Source of the DNA: Calonectria ilicicola | Lineage: Eukaryota; Ascomycota; Sordariomycetes; Hypocreales; Nectriaceae | Direction of reading: 5' to 3' | DNA length: 64,000 nucleotides | Assembly (NCBI GenBank): GCA_020809705.1 | Contig: CP085829.1 | Coordinates: 2,914,001-2,978,000, forward strand | Shown: positions 12,841 through 23,878 of the stretch, one piece after another | Position numbering within the stretch: position 1 is the first letter of the stretch | Layout: each line of letters starts with the position of its first letter | Position numbers and translations under genes: made by a program | The notes under the pieces: generated by a model | Told to the model about the DNA's origin: nothing | Database searches by the model: none | What the model saw: the letters and a program-made list of their open reading frames with translations, nothing else

Positions 12841-14211
12841 ATGTTTGCAAAGTGGCTCACTTTGAGCACAATGGTGTTTACCATGGGTGCTTGTGCCCAA
12901 GATTACCGCGACAATTGCAATGTTGGCTGTGAGACTGCGTATCGAAACGCCCTCAGCGTGGATAGTAGTAAATGGGTAAATATTGACGTCAAAATCGACT
13001 CGTTTTACTCAAATCCTTCCAACCTCTCGGCTTATAAAGTCGGCGACCTCGTCAAATGGCAGGATCTGACTGCCGAACAATCGGCTCAGCTTTGGACCAT
13101 TCCCGCTGGAATGTCTCTCTCACGGTTTTTTTACATGAGTGAAGATATTGAAGGAAATCCAATCCCAGCTACTGCCTTTGTTTTGATCCCATGGTCCAAC
13201 CCACTGGGCAATGATAAACCGTTTCGCACCCTGGTTTGGGCGCATGGTACTGCGGGATACACTCGCCAGTGCGCTCCCACCAATCACAAGGCATTGTACT
13301 ATGAATGGGAGGCCCCGTTTGTGCTTGCTCAAGCGGGTTATGCTGTCATTGCTCCTGACTATGCGGGCCAGGGAAGTGACATTCCCCAAGGCTTCATGTA
13401 TGAGTCTGGGGCCCTGCATGCAGCCGACGTTAGCCATAGCCTCCAGGCCGCCCGCGAGGCACTTGGGAGTCGTATTTCTAAAGAATGGATTGTGATTGGT
13501 CATAGCGAAGGCGGACTGACGGCTTGGCGCACAAACGAGCGCGAAGCTAGGTTGAGTAATGCGACTGATAGCTTTCTCGGTGCTGTGTCTGTTGCTCCAG
13601 CTCTAAGACCTCTGGCCCTCATTCCAGAATCCTTCCGCCGTGCCAAAGGAGGTGCCGTCGGAGATGTGGTGTCAATCTATGTTCTGCAATCCATCTCCAA
13701 GCTCTACAAGTCCATTAGAGTTGAAGACTATGTGAGCGACATTGTTGCTAGCCGCATCCCCATCGCTGATCAAGGATGCGTTCGCACTGGGGCCACTCTG
13801 TACGGTAGCCTCACGAAGGCTCAGCTGTACAAGAATGCCAGCTGGCTCACGCATCCGGATGTTATTGATTGGCAAGAACGCTTTAATGGTGCCGGGACTC
13901 ATCGACTGGCTGCTCCCATGCTGGTAATCCAGGGACTGAAAGATACCGTCACTTATACAGAGGTTATGGAGGAGGATTTTGATCAAACATGCGAGAAATA
14001 CCCTGAGTCTTCTGCTGAGCTTTTACTGTATCCTGATCTCGACCACGACCCGGCTTTCCAGGCTGCCCAGGTTGATTATTTGAGCTGGATTGCAGATCGT
14101 TTCAATAAGGTCAAAGCGTCAAAAGGATGCACTAAGAGGACAGTTGCTCCAGTTACGAGGCATTTTGCGCTCACTCAACAGACTTGGGAGGGTGATATTC
14201 AGGTTGATTAA
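12841..14211 (+). CDS. Secreted alpha/beta hydrolase (secretory-lipase-like)
   Basis: A single uninterrupted exon of 456 residues. Residues 1-19 form a signal peptide ending in GACAQ. The alpha/beta hydrolase core includes WAHGTAG (oxyanion region), the nucleophile elbow GHSEGG with Ser near 222, an acid in IQGLKDT and the catalytic His in DLDHD. The pattern fits fungal secretory lipases (PF03583-like) or related secreted esterases. Many Cys residues (DNCNVGC, RQCAP, DQTCEK) suggest disulfide bonds in the extracellular enzyme. Its likely role is hydrolysis of esters or lipids outside the cell. The substrate is unknown. The start is fixed by the signal peptide, and length is typical for the family. 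Confidence 0.85.
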   Translation: MFAKWLTLSTMVFTMGACAQDYRDNCNVGCETAYRNALSVDSSKWVNIDVKIDSFYSNPSNLSAYKVGDLVKWQDLTAEQSAQLWTIPAGMSLSRFFYMSEDIEGNPIPATAFVLIPWSNPLGNDKPFRTLVWAHGTAGYTRQCAPTNHKALYYEWEAPFVLAQAGYAVIAPDYAGQGSDIPQGFMYESGALHAADVSHSLQAAREALGSRISKEWIVIGHSEGGLTAWRTNEREARLSNATDSFLGAVSVAPALRPLALIPESFRRAKGGAVGDVVSIYVLQSISKLYKSIRVEDYVSDIVASRIPIADQGCVRTGATLYGSLTKAQLYKNASWLTHPDVIDWQERFNGAGTHRLAAPMLVIQGLKDTVTYTEVMEEDFDQTCEKYPESSAELLLYPDLDHDPAFQAAQVDYLSWIADRFNKVKASKGCTKRTVAPVTRHFALTQQTWEGDIQVD

Positions 14212-15461
14212 GGGGTAACTCCAGTAGCGCCCACCGCCGTTGTATAGTTGGCGAGGAAGAAAATGATACGAACATTGATATGGGATATTTATCGAGGAAT
14301 TCGAGGTTGATATGGATGGCTGGTTTATTGGCTGTCGATGATAGAGGATCAATAAATGACCATTGATTAAACTTAGAAAATATTGACCAACGCGTCAAGG
14401 CATCACGATTTTGAATACTTCAGGGTTAATCGTGCATGGGCGAGCTTCGAGATGTTTTCCTATTTAAGTAAGTTGGGAATTTCTTATACGAATGAAACTT
14501 GAATTGCTGAAACTGTTCATGAAATTTACCTCGTGCTTGGCTATTCCAAGCGTCAAGGACCAGCATTTTCTGGTGGCCCGATTCGCCTGAGAGCGAGCTT
14601 CTTTGTGTCTGCGATGGAGGAACCCCTATGCCTGATCACATTTAGTCTTTGTGCTGTTCCACGCCTGCATGAACTTGACGGTTTCATTTGGATAAGCCTA
14701 ATGTACCAATGAACTCGTAAAGCGCAGGATTCGAAATATAGCGTAATTTAAATCGGTGTTGCAAACTCGCGTGGCCTATTCGGTAGTTTCGAGACTCGCC
14801 GTATATTCTTTGACCTGGAATTCTAAATTCCGCTTTTGGGTGAGCAGGATGTCACCTGTATTCAGGGTAAAATTGATGAACTATTCGAGAAGATCGTTCG
14901 GCTGTGCGAGTTGTAGAACGTGACCGTCGAAGTCGATTGGGCCTTCTGCCGGGTACCCCCTGATCAAGGCGAATCGATTCCAGATCTCTTTTTAGCAGAT
15001 TAGGACGTGGATGGTTCAACGTGGATGGTTCATCGACAATGCTCAACAGCATGGATGGATGGATGGTAGTCTCGCCCTACTTCCCATTTTAGTTCGCTCA
15101 TCCTTGGGTAGATCATAAACCGATGCTCGCTCACAGGTTGTCAGGTATTCGGAAAATTCTAGGCCTGTTCCCACCGCTGTCAAGAACCGGCCTGGACTTT
15201 TTGCAAAGAAAGAAAGCGAATCTAGATAGGAGTGGGTAATGCGAGGTGGGTGTTGCAGAGTGGTGGATCAAGAAAGAACAAAAGTTGTATAAACAAGACC
15301 GAAATCTTTGGCGGGAGCCGCAAAAAAGACGGAACGCGTAACTAGCCCCAAAAATTCTGCAGAGTGCTTGAGTGAGAGTGTTTATGCACTGGAGAAAGTC
15401 GGGCTTTAGGGCTTGGGTTTGAAATCGGTTTCTTTGTTCTGTGCTCCCCTTTTGCAACTGG
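14212..15461. other. Intergenic region, no supported gene
   Basis: Moderately AT-rich sequence between the secreted hydrolase and a small putative gene. Only short open frames without motifs are present. A GGAT tetranucleotide run (GGATGGATGGATGG) lies near 15051-15064. Confidence 0.5.
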
Positions 15462-16059
15462 ATGAGTAATCTGGTCAACAGCAACAACACACCAACTGAG
15501 CTTCCTTCGTATATTTTGAAATCCATATTCCTTGCAAAATTTGCCTACTGGGCCATTCTATCAACCATGTCCATCGCTTCGCCGATTATGAGCTTGATTT
15601 ACGTGCCCACAAAGGTTCTTCATGCCGACCAGCTCATCAAGAAGCTTGAATATTACGCAAACAATCCGAAAGTTCTCGAGGAGGAGAGGCGAGTTAGATT
15701 CAATGGTGAGTTTGACTCTAGCATGGCACCCATATTCCATTTTGACCCCCCGAGTCACGAGCACTGCCTCCGCCCTGGTGATGCCTCCGCCCTGGTGAAG
15801 CCCCCATCATAGTGATCCCTACTCAACGGAGCCAGGCGTATTCCATTTTGATCCTGAGCCATCCCCGGAGGATGTTCATCGCATTTACGCGTCTTTCGAA
15901 GCCACCATTCCATTGATCCCTAATCAATGGAGGCACAAAGAAGTTGAAACCTTCTGGAAGGTTGAGCAAGGTGAGCCGGAAGAAAGAGAGTTGGAGAGAT
16001 GCTCGCCTTGTCTATCTCTCACCTATCTACTATCTCTTGTCTACGGTTGTGCACCATAG
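15462..16059 (+). CDS. Putative small single-pass membrane protein, unrecognised
   Basis: I propose exons 15462-15705 and 15836-16059, giving 155 residues. Reasons: a GGTGAGT donor at 15706 and a CCAG acceptor keep the frame across RRVRFNG to VFHFDPEPSPEDVH, and both sides have normal protein composition. Residues 18-48 are hydrophobic and could form one membrane segment. The rest is charged and helical. The proposed intron carries a 17-bp tandem duplication (TGCCTCCGCCCTGGTGA, twice) and a second copy of the ATTCCATTTTGA sequence that begins exon 2, so the region has undergone local duplication. I recognise no family. It may equally be a decayed gene, and the 3' end could be wrong. Confidence 0.4.
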
Positions 16060-17389
16060 AATAGCACCGGGAAGACTCCTTCATTCGAGCCCGCAACTCA
16101 CGATCCAGAGGCCTTAGGTCCTTGTCGCTAGTTTTTATCTCAGCTAAAAACGGAATATTGTTTGGTTTTCGACGAAGTCCTGTACAGAGACTATTGCAAG
16201 CATGTCGACGTAAGCAATGTTGCTTTTCTTCAGCTCAAGCCCCTTTGAGTCAACGGCGGCCTTTGGACCTATAGCTGGGACGACCGTCTTTCAGCATTAA
16301 GGTGACGACATGAAAGCTCTAAGATACCCATGTGCGTTAATTCTTCAAATGGGAACCAAGGGGTGCTGGAAAAACATGTATTGGTATGGTTGTTCCCAGT
16401 CCATCTCAGTCAGTTGAATTAACCCCGTCTTTGTTCTTGGCTCCGCTAACCTCTTGCTCCAGCACTGTCACTATGACGAGAGCGTCTCCGCCGAACGAAT
16501 TCCGAAGTAACCAACGACACACGATATCTCCGGCTCCAACTTCCCTATCGATTCCGAACACGATGTAGTCGGCACGGCTTCAAGTGCCCATAACGCGGAA
16601 CCGTACCCTAACCCCCTCGAAACGGGGCATCCTTAGGTGCCAATGCGAGGGTGCAGAGGCAAAAGCCGAAGCCTACTAGTCCAGAACCTAGCAGAAGTGA
16701 CCGAATTTCAACATTGCGAGCCAAGCAACAGACCACGGCCCTGTCTATCTCGAATACTATAACAAACAGCGAGAGATCTGGTTTCTGCTTTCGACTGAAG
16801 ACGTCAAAACCTGCAAGGGAAAGAAGTAAAAGAAGTCAACGGGCGGTGCTGGGTGGTGAGAAGGGGCATACCGGTGGCTACTATGACTTTAAGGCATTTG
16901 TTTTGCGGCTTCTTGTCTTCTTGTCTTTGCTCTGGCGTCACAGAGCATTTCTCATGCTCATAACCAGTGGGCATTATAATTATAGTAGGCAATATCAAAC
17001 CTCTTCGCAAGTTTTAATTATCTTGTACTCATCTGCTGCCCCTATGTGGCGGAACTTTCTTTGTGCTGTTCGTCTCCCTCTCCTTCTGGATGTGTTGTTC
17101 ATTGTTGTACTTCCACCCTGGTCTTGCGAAGGCTCTTGACTATTATCACTTTCCTCATCTAATTCATAGTATCTATGAATGTATTTACATCTTTGGCTAG
17201 AAAACCTTTGCCAAATACTCTTGTTCCATATGCTTGATCCTGTCGTCGTTTCTTCTCGGCTCCGCATTCGCAAAGGGGATGGCATGAACGGAAATAAAGA
17301 CCAGCATCTACAAAAGCACATGCATGAGGTAGTGCTGGCAGTGCCTATATGGGTAACTCCCCAGTAAATAATCTCCTTTCCACCTATAT
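16060..17389. other. Intergenic region, possible gene remnants
   Basis: Several stretches of 30-60 codons have protein-like composition but are broken by stops (for example around 16460-16760). They could be remains of an older gene. No family is recognised and no intact model can be built. Confidence 0.4.
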
Positions 17390-18367
17390 CTAGTCCTCCA
17401 GTTTGCTTGGGTCTGCCCATAACCTTCCCCTGACACCACCTTTAGCGAGAGCGTCGATGCTGGCCGGTATGTCGGAAAATGGCACCTCCACAAGTAGGGG
17501 TTTGATGAGACCTTCTTTGAGAAGTCTCAAAACTTCATCCAAGTCCTCTATGCTTGCTCCTAGCGACCCAACCAAGGTGACTGTGCGGAGAATTAGCGCG
17601 TTGCTTGGGACCGTGATGCTTTGAGAAGCTAAGCCGACGACTACAACTTTGCCACCCTGCTTCACCGTTTCCATAGCCGCCACCGTGCTAGACCCAGTAC
17701 CAGCAAAGTCGACAATTGCATCAAATGGAACATCTTTGGCTTCATCAAGGCTCTTGAAGCACCCGGAAGCGCCCGAGGTCTTGGCTTCTTCAAACTTTCC
17801 CTCATCGATATCGATTCCGTACACGGAGGCTCCTTTGAGAACACCGAATCTGAGCCCGGCCATTCCCAAACCACCTAGTCCAATGACACCAACGGTCATA
17901 TTTGAGCTCGCCCCAGCTTCAATCACCACCGCATGGTATGAAGTGGTCAAGGCATCGGTCGCCACGGCCGCTTGAGAGAAGGAGACGCCATCAGGGATAT
18001 GAACCAATCGACGGGCAGGCGCGACTACATACTTGGCGTAGCCACCATCGAACCCCAATCCGATGCCCAAGGACCAAACCCGTTCCTCAATTGGATGGCA
18101 GACTTGGGCCACGGCAACTTTGTCTCCTGGACGGAACTTGGTGACTCCAGGGCCAACTTTGGTCACAACACCGGCGACCTCGTGACCGAGGGTGATTGGC
18201 TTTTTAATCAACCAGGCGTCGCTGATCCCGGATACAATGTGACAATCGGAATGACACATGCCCGCCGCCTTGACCTCGAGCTGAACTTCGTCAGCATTGG
18301 GCTCGGGTACGGGTACATCGTGAAGGTCTAAGCCAGTTGAAGAGTGGCCATATTGGAATGCCTTCAT
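17390..18367 (-). CDS. Zinc-type alcohol dehydrogenase (medium-chain), no structural zinc lobe
   Basis: A single exon of 325 residues. Catalytic zinc ligands are visible: Cys38 in GMCHSD and His62-Glu63 in GHE. The NAD(P)-binding turn GLGGLG lies near residue 165 and is followed by the Rossmann fold ending in KVVVVGL. These define the medium-chain dehydrogenase family (PF08240 plus PF00107), which interconverts alcohols and aldehydes or ketones. Oddly, the four-cysteine structural zinc lobe expected after the GDKV strand is missing. The protein reads VAVAQVCHPIEERVWSLG there and has one Cys. Length (325) is shorter than the usual 340-350 for the same reason. Probably cytosolic. It lies about 1.9 kb from a second medium-chain dehydrogenase that diverges from it. 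Confidence 0.87.
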   Translation of the reverse strand: MKAFQYGHSSTGLDLHDVPVPEPNADEVQLEVKAAGMCHSDCHIVSGISDAWLIKKPITLGHEVAGVVTKVGPGVTKFRPGDKVAVAQVCHPIEERVWSLGIGLGFDGGYAKYVVAPARRLVHIPDGVSFSQAAVATDALTTSYHAVVIEAGASSNMTVGVIGLGGLGMAGLRFGVLKGASVYGIDIDEGKFEEAKTSGASGCFKSLDEAKDVPFDAIVDFAGTGSSTVAAMETVKQGGKVVVVGLASQSITVPSNALILRTVTLVGSLGASIEDLDEVLRLLKEGLIKPLLVEVPFSDIPASIDALAKGGVRGRLWADPSKLED

Positions 18368-19832
18368 TGTAGCTCGTTTAAAGAAAAGACAAGAATAGAT
18401 CCAAGCACGATGTTGGGAGAGAGTGGAAGACTTGCAAATTCAAGTTGAATTTGAGTATGATGAATGTGATAGATGCCCTAGTATGGCTCTTTGGACTTAC
18501 TTATACTTATGCTGGGCTCCACCTCCTTATGCGCCCGTGGATGTTCCACGCTAGAATTGGTTTCTCGGATTTCGGATTCGTTGCGAAACTGAAAATATAG
18601 TTTGGTAATGAGAGAGAAAATGATGACGCGCAGCGAAGTTCACGTCACAAGACTTGGGCTCAAGCGGCTAGCTCCATGTACGTCTGTATAGGGAGGAAGC
18701 GCGTTGCGTAATAAGGTTTCCATGGATACATGCAAGAACTAGTACGAGTCGTTGTAATCCTTGTTGACAGCATGCCGAGGTCTTGTTTTGCGGGGTACAT
18801 ACAAAGACGACAGGGCATTACGCCCATCTTTCGGGTCCATCGGGATTGAACAATTTGTAAAAAGGGCGGAAAAGGCGTGCCATTGCGCCCTTCGTACATC
18901 TCGACATGGTATGCATAAATTGCACGGGTTTCATGAGAGGCGGAATTCCGATTCCCGATGCTAATAATGTTGATTTGGCATCTTGGCATCTTGGCGTGTG
19001 TAAAGTGGACGAGAAAAACGTTGGTTTTAGCGTATATAAGCTTTTGCAGGGATATCATTTTTCGGGGTTGGGTCTCAATATGATCAATATCGTGTGATGC
19101 GACTCGGCCAATATCTCAAGTTTATCCAACGTCGTTTCGCCGTGCGATCACAAGTGAGTTGGTCAAATCGACATGGTCGGTAGAGTAATCCAGGAAGGAC
19201 CAACTTCGGAACATTGCGCTCTCGAATGCCATGCATTCTATTTAGTTAGTTCGAAATGCTAACTTTTATCATTAGGTTCTTGCCTACCATGAGAGTTGTG
19301 ACATTTGGCCCACGATGGTATTTTTTCCATGGATTCAAACTGGATCTAGTCTTGCGTTTCAGGGCGTGCGCTTCCCTCGATTTTCGGAGTCAAATCCTTT
19401 CCCACTGTTCTTGCAATTGATCGAAGGAAATCCGAAAGTTGGTGGACGATTCGCTACTGGAACAATCTAAAGCGGAGAGCAAGAAATTCAATAAATGGCC
19501 TTTCTGCGGCAAATCGATCATGTTCAAGGTACTGACCCCTGTTGTGAACCAGCTATGCGAGGATTGTGCTGACCAAGAAGGCGGTATCGAATAGAAAATT
19601 AGAGGCGGTAATCTTTAGACTCTTGGTGTTTTTGAATCTTCTGAAATCAAGACTGGATAAAAAATTGGGGGTTGAATGTTGATGATAGTCAGATTGGAAA
19701 TGGTTGATTTGGAAAATTGAAGAGGTTGGTTTGAATTGTATGAAGGAAGGTAGGTGTCTTTACGCACGACAAAGCAGGGAGAAACTTCGGCACCCACAAC
19801 CAAACTTGCTGACTAGATCTCTTCACACCGAT

Positions 19833-19886
19833 TCAAACACGCCAAACACGCTGAACACGCCGTATACGCTCAACACGCAAAAACGA
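19833..19886. repeat. 9-bp minisatellite (CCAAACACG-like), cluster 1
   Basis: Six tandem 9-bp units: TCAAACACG, CCAAACACG, CTGAACACG, CCGTATACG, CTCAACACG and CAAAAACGA. A second cluster of the same unit lies about 120 bp to the right. Confidence 0.8.
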
Positions 19887-20003
19887 CCGATGGGCAAAAC
19901 CCGAGAACCGTTGGTTTTGGCGGGCGCTTGATGGTGTTGCAGTGGATGGGTCCTTTTCCGTTTTTGATCTAACAGCGAGGCTAACTCAAATCGGCTCATG
20001 ACG

Positions 20004-20030
20004 CCAAGCACGCGCAACACGCGCAACACG
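20004..20030. repeat. 9-bp minisatellite, cluster 2
   Basis: Three tandem units (CCAAGCACG, CGCAACACG, CGCAACACG) of the same repeat seen at 19833-19886. It lies about 200 bp upstream of the quinone-oxidoreductase-like start codon. Confidence 0.8.
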
Positions 20031-20144
20031 CCCAGTCGCTCTGGTTGGTGGAGCTCTCCAAGCAACTATGCCAATGTAACCTGACTTGCGATGCCCTCTG
20101 AATCGATGGAAATACGTTCGAATGTTGGACTGCTCAAGAAATGC

Positions 20145-20151
20145 TATAAAA
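20145..20151 (+). promoter_or_regulatory. TATA box of the quinone-oxidoreductase-like gene
   Basis: TATAAAA lies about 90 bases before the ATG at 20237, at a normal distance for a fungal TATA element, with a pyrimidine/CAA-rich leader between. Confidence 0.5.
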
Positions 20152-20236
20152 GAATCGAAACTTCCCGCCCTCGGGTTCTATCCAACTCAAACTAGATCTC
20201 GTATAACCAAAAAAAAACCCTATCAGCCCATTGACC

Positions 20237-21344
20237 ATGTCGGAAACCTTCAAACAATATTACCTGCCCGAAAAGAAGGGATTTCATTGCCTTCAGCTCC
20301 GCGATGTCCCCAAAGAAAGCCCAAAATTTGGCCAAATTCTTGTTCGGCTCAAGGCAGTATCGCTAAACTGGAGGGACGGAATTCTTGCTGTTGGCACGTA
20401 TCCTTTTCCAGGCCCCGACGCTCTTGTGCCCGGGAGTGATGGAGCAGGTAGATATGACCAGATCTCATTGACGTGGATGAAATAGCTGACATAATTTCCA
20501 AGGTATCGTCGAAGAAGTAGGAGAAGGAGTGACGGAATGGAGAGTCGGTGATAGGGTTTTGGCCAACTTCACCCAAGATCACCTTGCCGGCCGTCTTACA
20601 TACGAGATCGGATTGACCCAATTGGGAGGGGAGATTCAAGGTCTTCTTGGAGAATATTTTGTCTTCCCAAAGACTGGAGTTGTCAAGATCCCGGAGTATC
20701 TCTCGTTTGAGGAAGCCTCTTGCTTGCCGTGTGCCGCTCTCACTGCATGGAATGCTTTGTATGGTTTGCTGCCCGTTCGGCCTGGTCAGATAGTCCTCCT
20801 GCAGGGCACCGGTGGCGTTTCCACCTTTGGTCTACAGATTGCTCATGCCGCTGGTGCCAAAACAATCGTCACATCCTCATCGGACGAAAAGCTGTTGAAG
20901 GCAAAGAAGCTCGGTGCGACCCATACCATCAACTACAGGACGACCCCGGATTGGGCCACCGAGGCGAAAAGGTTGAGTGATGGCCGAGGAGTGGATCACA
21001 TTATTGAAGTAGGAGGTACTCTTACGCTTCAAGCATCTTTTGACTCCATCGGATTTAACGGCATCATTCATTCTATTGGGCACATCACGAACCCTGATCC
21101 GCTTGGCGCTGGAAAGGACTTGCGAGGTCCTGATGCTGCGTTTTTGGCCCTGGACCGGCATTGTATTTTGCGAGGAGTGGTGGTAGGATCCCGCGAACAG
21201 TTGCAAGATCTGCTCGCATGTTTTGAAGCGAAGCAAATTCGTCCTGTCATTGACCGAGTCTTTGACTTTGATCAAACAAGGGACGCTTATGAGTATTTGT
21301 GGAGCGCCAACCACACTGGTAAAGTGGTTATTCGAATCCCTTGA
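20237..21344 (+). CDS. Medium-chain NAD(P)-dependent oxidoreductase (quinone-oxidoreductase-like)
   Basis: Exons 20237-20447 and 20503-21344 encode 350 residues. The 55-bp intron (GTAGAT donor, CCAAG acceptor) joins SDGAG to IVEEVGEG. The N-terminal GroES-like domain has SLNWRD where zinc-dependent members have a catalytic Cys, so this is a zinc-independent type. The coenzyme-binding motif GTGGVSTFGLQIA follows near residue 165, and the downstream SSSDEKLLKAKKLGA is typical of NADPH-preferring quinone reductases and related enoyl reductases. The substrate is unknown. The ATG is the first in frame, 92 bases after a TATA box. Frame and length are normal. It points away from the zinc dehydrogenase and toward the Zn2Cys6 regulator 260 bp downstream. 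Confidence 0.88.
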
Positions 21345-21606
21345 GAATAATATCGTCTCTAGCATAAGAGGCATTCTAGAAATTAGTTGGATATAACCAG
21401 AGTTGAATGCAACATGATATTGAAACCTCTTCGTACCCATGTATGGGTAGATTAGTCAGGTGACCCGAGCGCTAAACTAGAATTCCACCAGAGTGCTCCA
21501 CATGATTGAGATGAGGCGAACCTTGTTCTGCCACTCCTTTATGCTGGCTCATGTCTGAGACCCATCAATCCACCCTTGAATTGAACTTGTTGGAATTGCG
21601 TTCTAG

Positions 21607-23212
21607 ATGTCGGCATTGTTAAATGGACCGACGACTGTGAGGGGGAGGAGGAGAAATGGCTCTAGCCATGATAGAATGGGCTGCCTCACATGCCGTCAAA
21701 GGTAATCAACCTCCTGCCCTAGGTGTCGTTTGGATCCAAGCCCACTCAACTCATTTTCAGACACAAAAAGTGCCTCGAAAACACGTTCCCTACATGTGGT
21801 GCATGCTTGAGACTCAATCTTGAGTGTGTTCGCGAGCCAAAGCGAAACATCGTCCAAGAACGACAAAACTCTAACAAGCGAAAGTCGAAACCGAGAGAAG
21901 CATTACCAACGGATCCCTTTGCTTTGAATATGCCACTGCACCGTCATCATGAATACGTGGGAAACGACGACGAAAGATCAAAGAGACGCTATATTATGGG
22001 ATACTACGTGGATGTGCTCACTGGACTTTTGACAATCAGCCCCAAAAACAATTCCTTTCTTTCGGGTACCCAATCCCACAGAATTTTCGCCCCATTCAAT
22101 TTAACTAACAGGGGTTTTTAGCTTTTCTTCCCATGGCAATGGAATCACCAGTGCTGTACGAAGCGTTGATTGCGTGGTCATCTGGGCATATGTCGACAAC
22201 CGATCCTTCGTACAAGATTACGGCCCTAGAGGCACGGTCCCGCGCATTGTCTGCTTTAGCTAAATCTGTATTTCAAAAATGCCCCGACACAAACTCTATT
22301 GAAGCAAGCTCGGCAGCTTGTCTTGCACTCCTAACCTCCGAGGTCTGCTTAGGAAACCAACAGGATTGGTATCATCACTTGGTTGGAGCGAAGCACCTCA
22401 TCATGTCAGCTCAAATTGAACGCAGCACACTTGATTGCGCGATACAGGGGCCTGATGCCCTCAAGTCAACCTCTGAAGGCCAATGGATCTTGAGGAACTT
22501 TGCTTATCATGATATTATCGGCAGTACTACTCTTGAAACCGAACCTCTGATCAAAGGCGATTACTTGACAGGTGTGACCGTTGGAATAGATACGTACCTG
22601 GGTGTATCTTCTGGGATACTGACTCATATTTCGGAGATTAACTGTTTGGAACGCTCCATATCGTATCCAAATTCTTGGGACGTGTTTCACCAAAAGTGCT
22701 TGCGGATCGACCGACAGCTGCAGTGTTGGCAGTATGACAAAAATACCAAACTAGCTTTCTCTGCGGTGGCCGAGGCTTACAGGAGCGCCTCCTTTATCCA
22801 TCTATATCGACGAATGAGGCTGGTGCTCTGGCAAAGTGATATTAGCGCGCCCGGTGTACTGGAGGCGCAAAGAGTTCAACTGAGTGCGCTAAAGATGAAG
22901 ATACAAGAGCAGGTCTCTAACGTAATCTCACAAATGACCAAAGTTCCTGTCAACGATTACCCCGAAACCGCGCTTTTGTTCCCTCTCTTTTTTGCTGGAG
23001 GAGAAGCCGTTGATGCTTCTCAAGCAGATCCGATCAGACAGAGGCTGGAGCTGATGCTTCAGAAACGCCATTTCGAAAACATCAAACAAGCTCTCGAGGT
23101 GCTGGAAGCTGTTTGGCGCGAAAGGTTCAGTTTCTCGAATGACGACGATGAGAATCTGTACACTTGGGAGGATGTACTAAGACAACAGAGCGGAAAGTTG
23201 CTCTTGTGCTAA
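21607..23212 (+). CDS. Zn2Cys6 fungal transcription factor
   Basis: Exons 21607-21701, 21761-22065 and 22122-23212 give 496 residues. Introns are 59 and 56 bp, the second with a CTAAC branch site. The first intron splits the zinc cluster. After splicing the six cysteines are at 26, 29, 36, 44, 47 and 54 (C-x2-C-x6-C-x7-C-x2-C-x6-C), preceded by a basic RGRRRNG. A Lys/Arg-rich linker follows, and then a helical regulatory region of the fungal-specific transcription factor type (PF11951-like). Such proteins bind DNA in the nucleus, often as dimers at CGG triplets. Position between a dehydrogenase and an esterase suggests a local regulator, which is inference. The ATG used is the only start that includes the basic arm. 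Confidence 0.86.
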
Positions 23213-23878
23213 AAAGAAAACATCCCTTTCCGCCACGGCAGTTTAACTTGGCCTGTTATTGATACATCTGATATTTCGCATTGATGTTGTTGTTTTGGCC
23301 AACTATTAAAAGGTGACGACAAGTTACGCTGGGGAGCTACAATCATCTGCCAAGAAGATGCTGGCTTTCAATGTCAGCCGAACTTGAGGAAGCGGCTAGC
23401 TGGTACAGGCAAATGCACTTTTTTGATCTTTTATTTTGTAGAAGTGAATCCAAAGTTTCTTGATAAATATTTCACTCGGTGATACTTTTTGAATTGTCGC
23501 GAAAGGGTCGGGTTTAGCTACAATGCATACATCGTTGTCAGACATCGGCCAGTTTGTTCGTCGCGCTAAAACACGCCCAGATGATCAAACAAACAGGAGG
23601 TGCTCTGGCCGGATCATATTGACTAATGTTTCCGCTAAGAATATTGAGATCCTGAAGAAATCTTTGACCTGAATTTGCATCACCTTTTGCTTTCGAATAT
23701 GCATGTAGATCCTCCCCACGTGAGAGAACTTCAGCCCTTATGAGACAGCTTCTTACGTGATACGCCCAACCCCGCATTCGTCTCCCCACAACACATCCAT
23801 CAAAGTCCAACCATACACTCTTGACTACCGACTCTGGACCTCGAAACCAAGTCAAAGCTAGCATTTCAATCTGTTAAC
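23213..23878. other. Intergenic region upstream of the GDXG hydrolase
   Basis: Holds the 3' flank of the transcription factor and the promoter of the next gene. Open frames here are short and motif-free. Confidence 0.45.

Larger units (their letters stand above)
18368..20236. other. Divergent intergenic region between two dehydrogenases
   Basis: Should contain both promoters. No supported gene: open frames such as 18660-19058 (minus) lack conserved motifs. Two clusters of a 9-bp repeat and a TATA box near the right end are listed separately. Confidence 0.5.
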
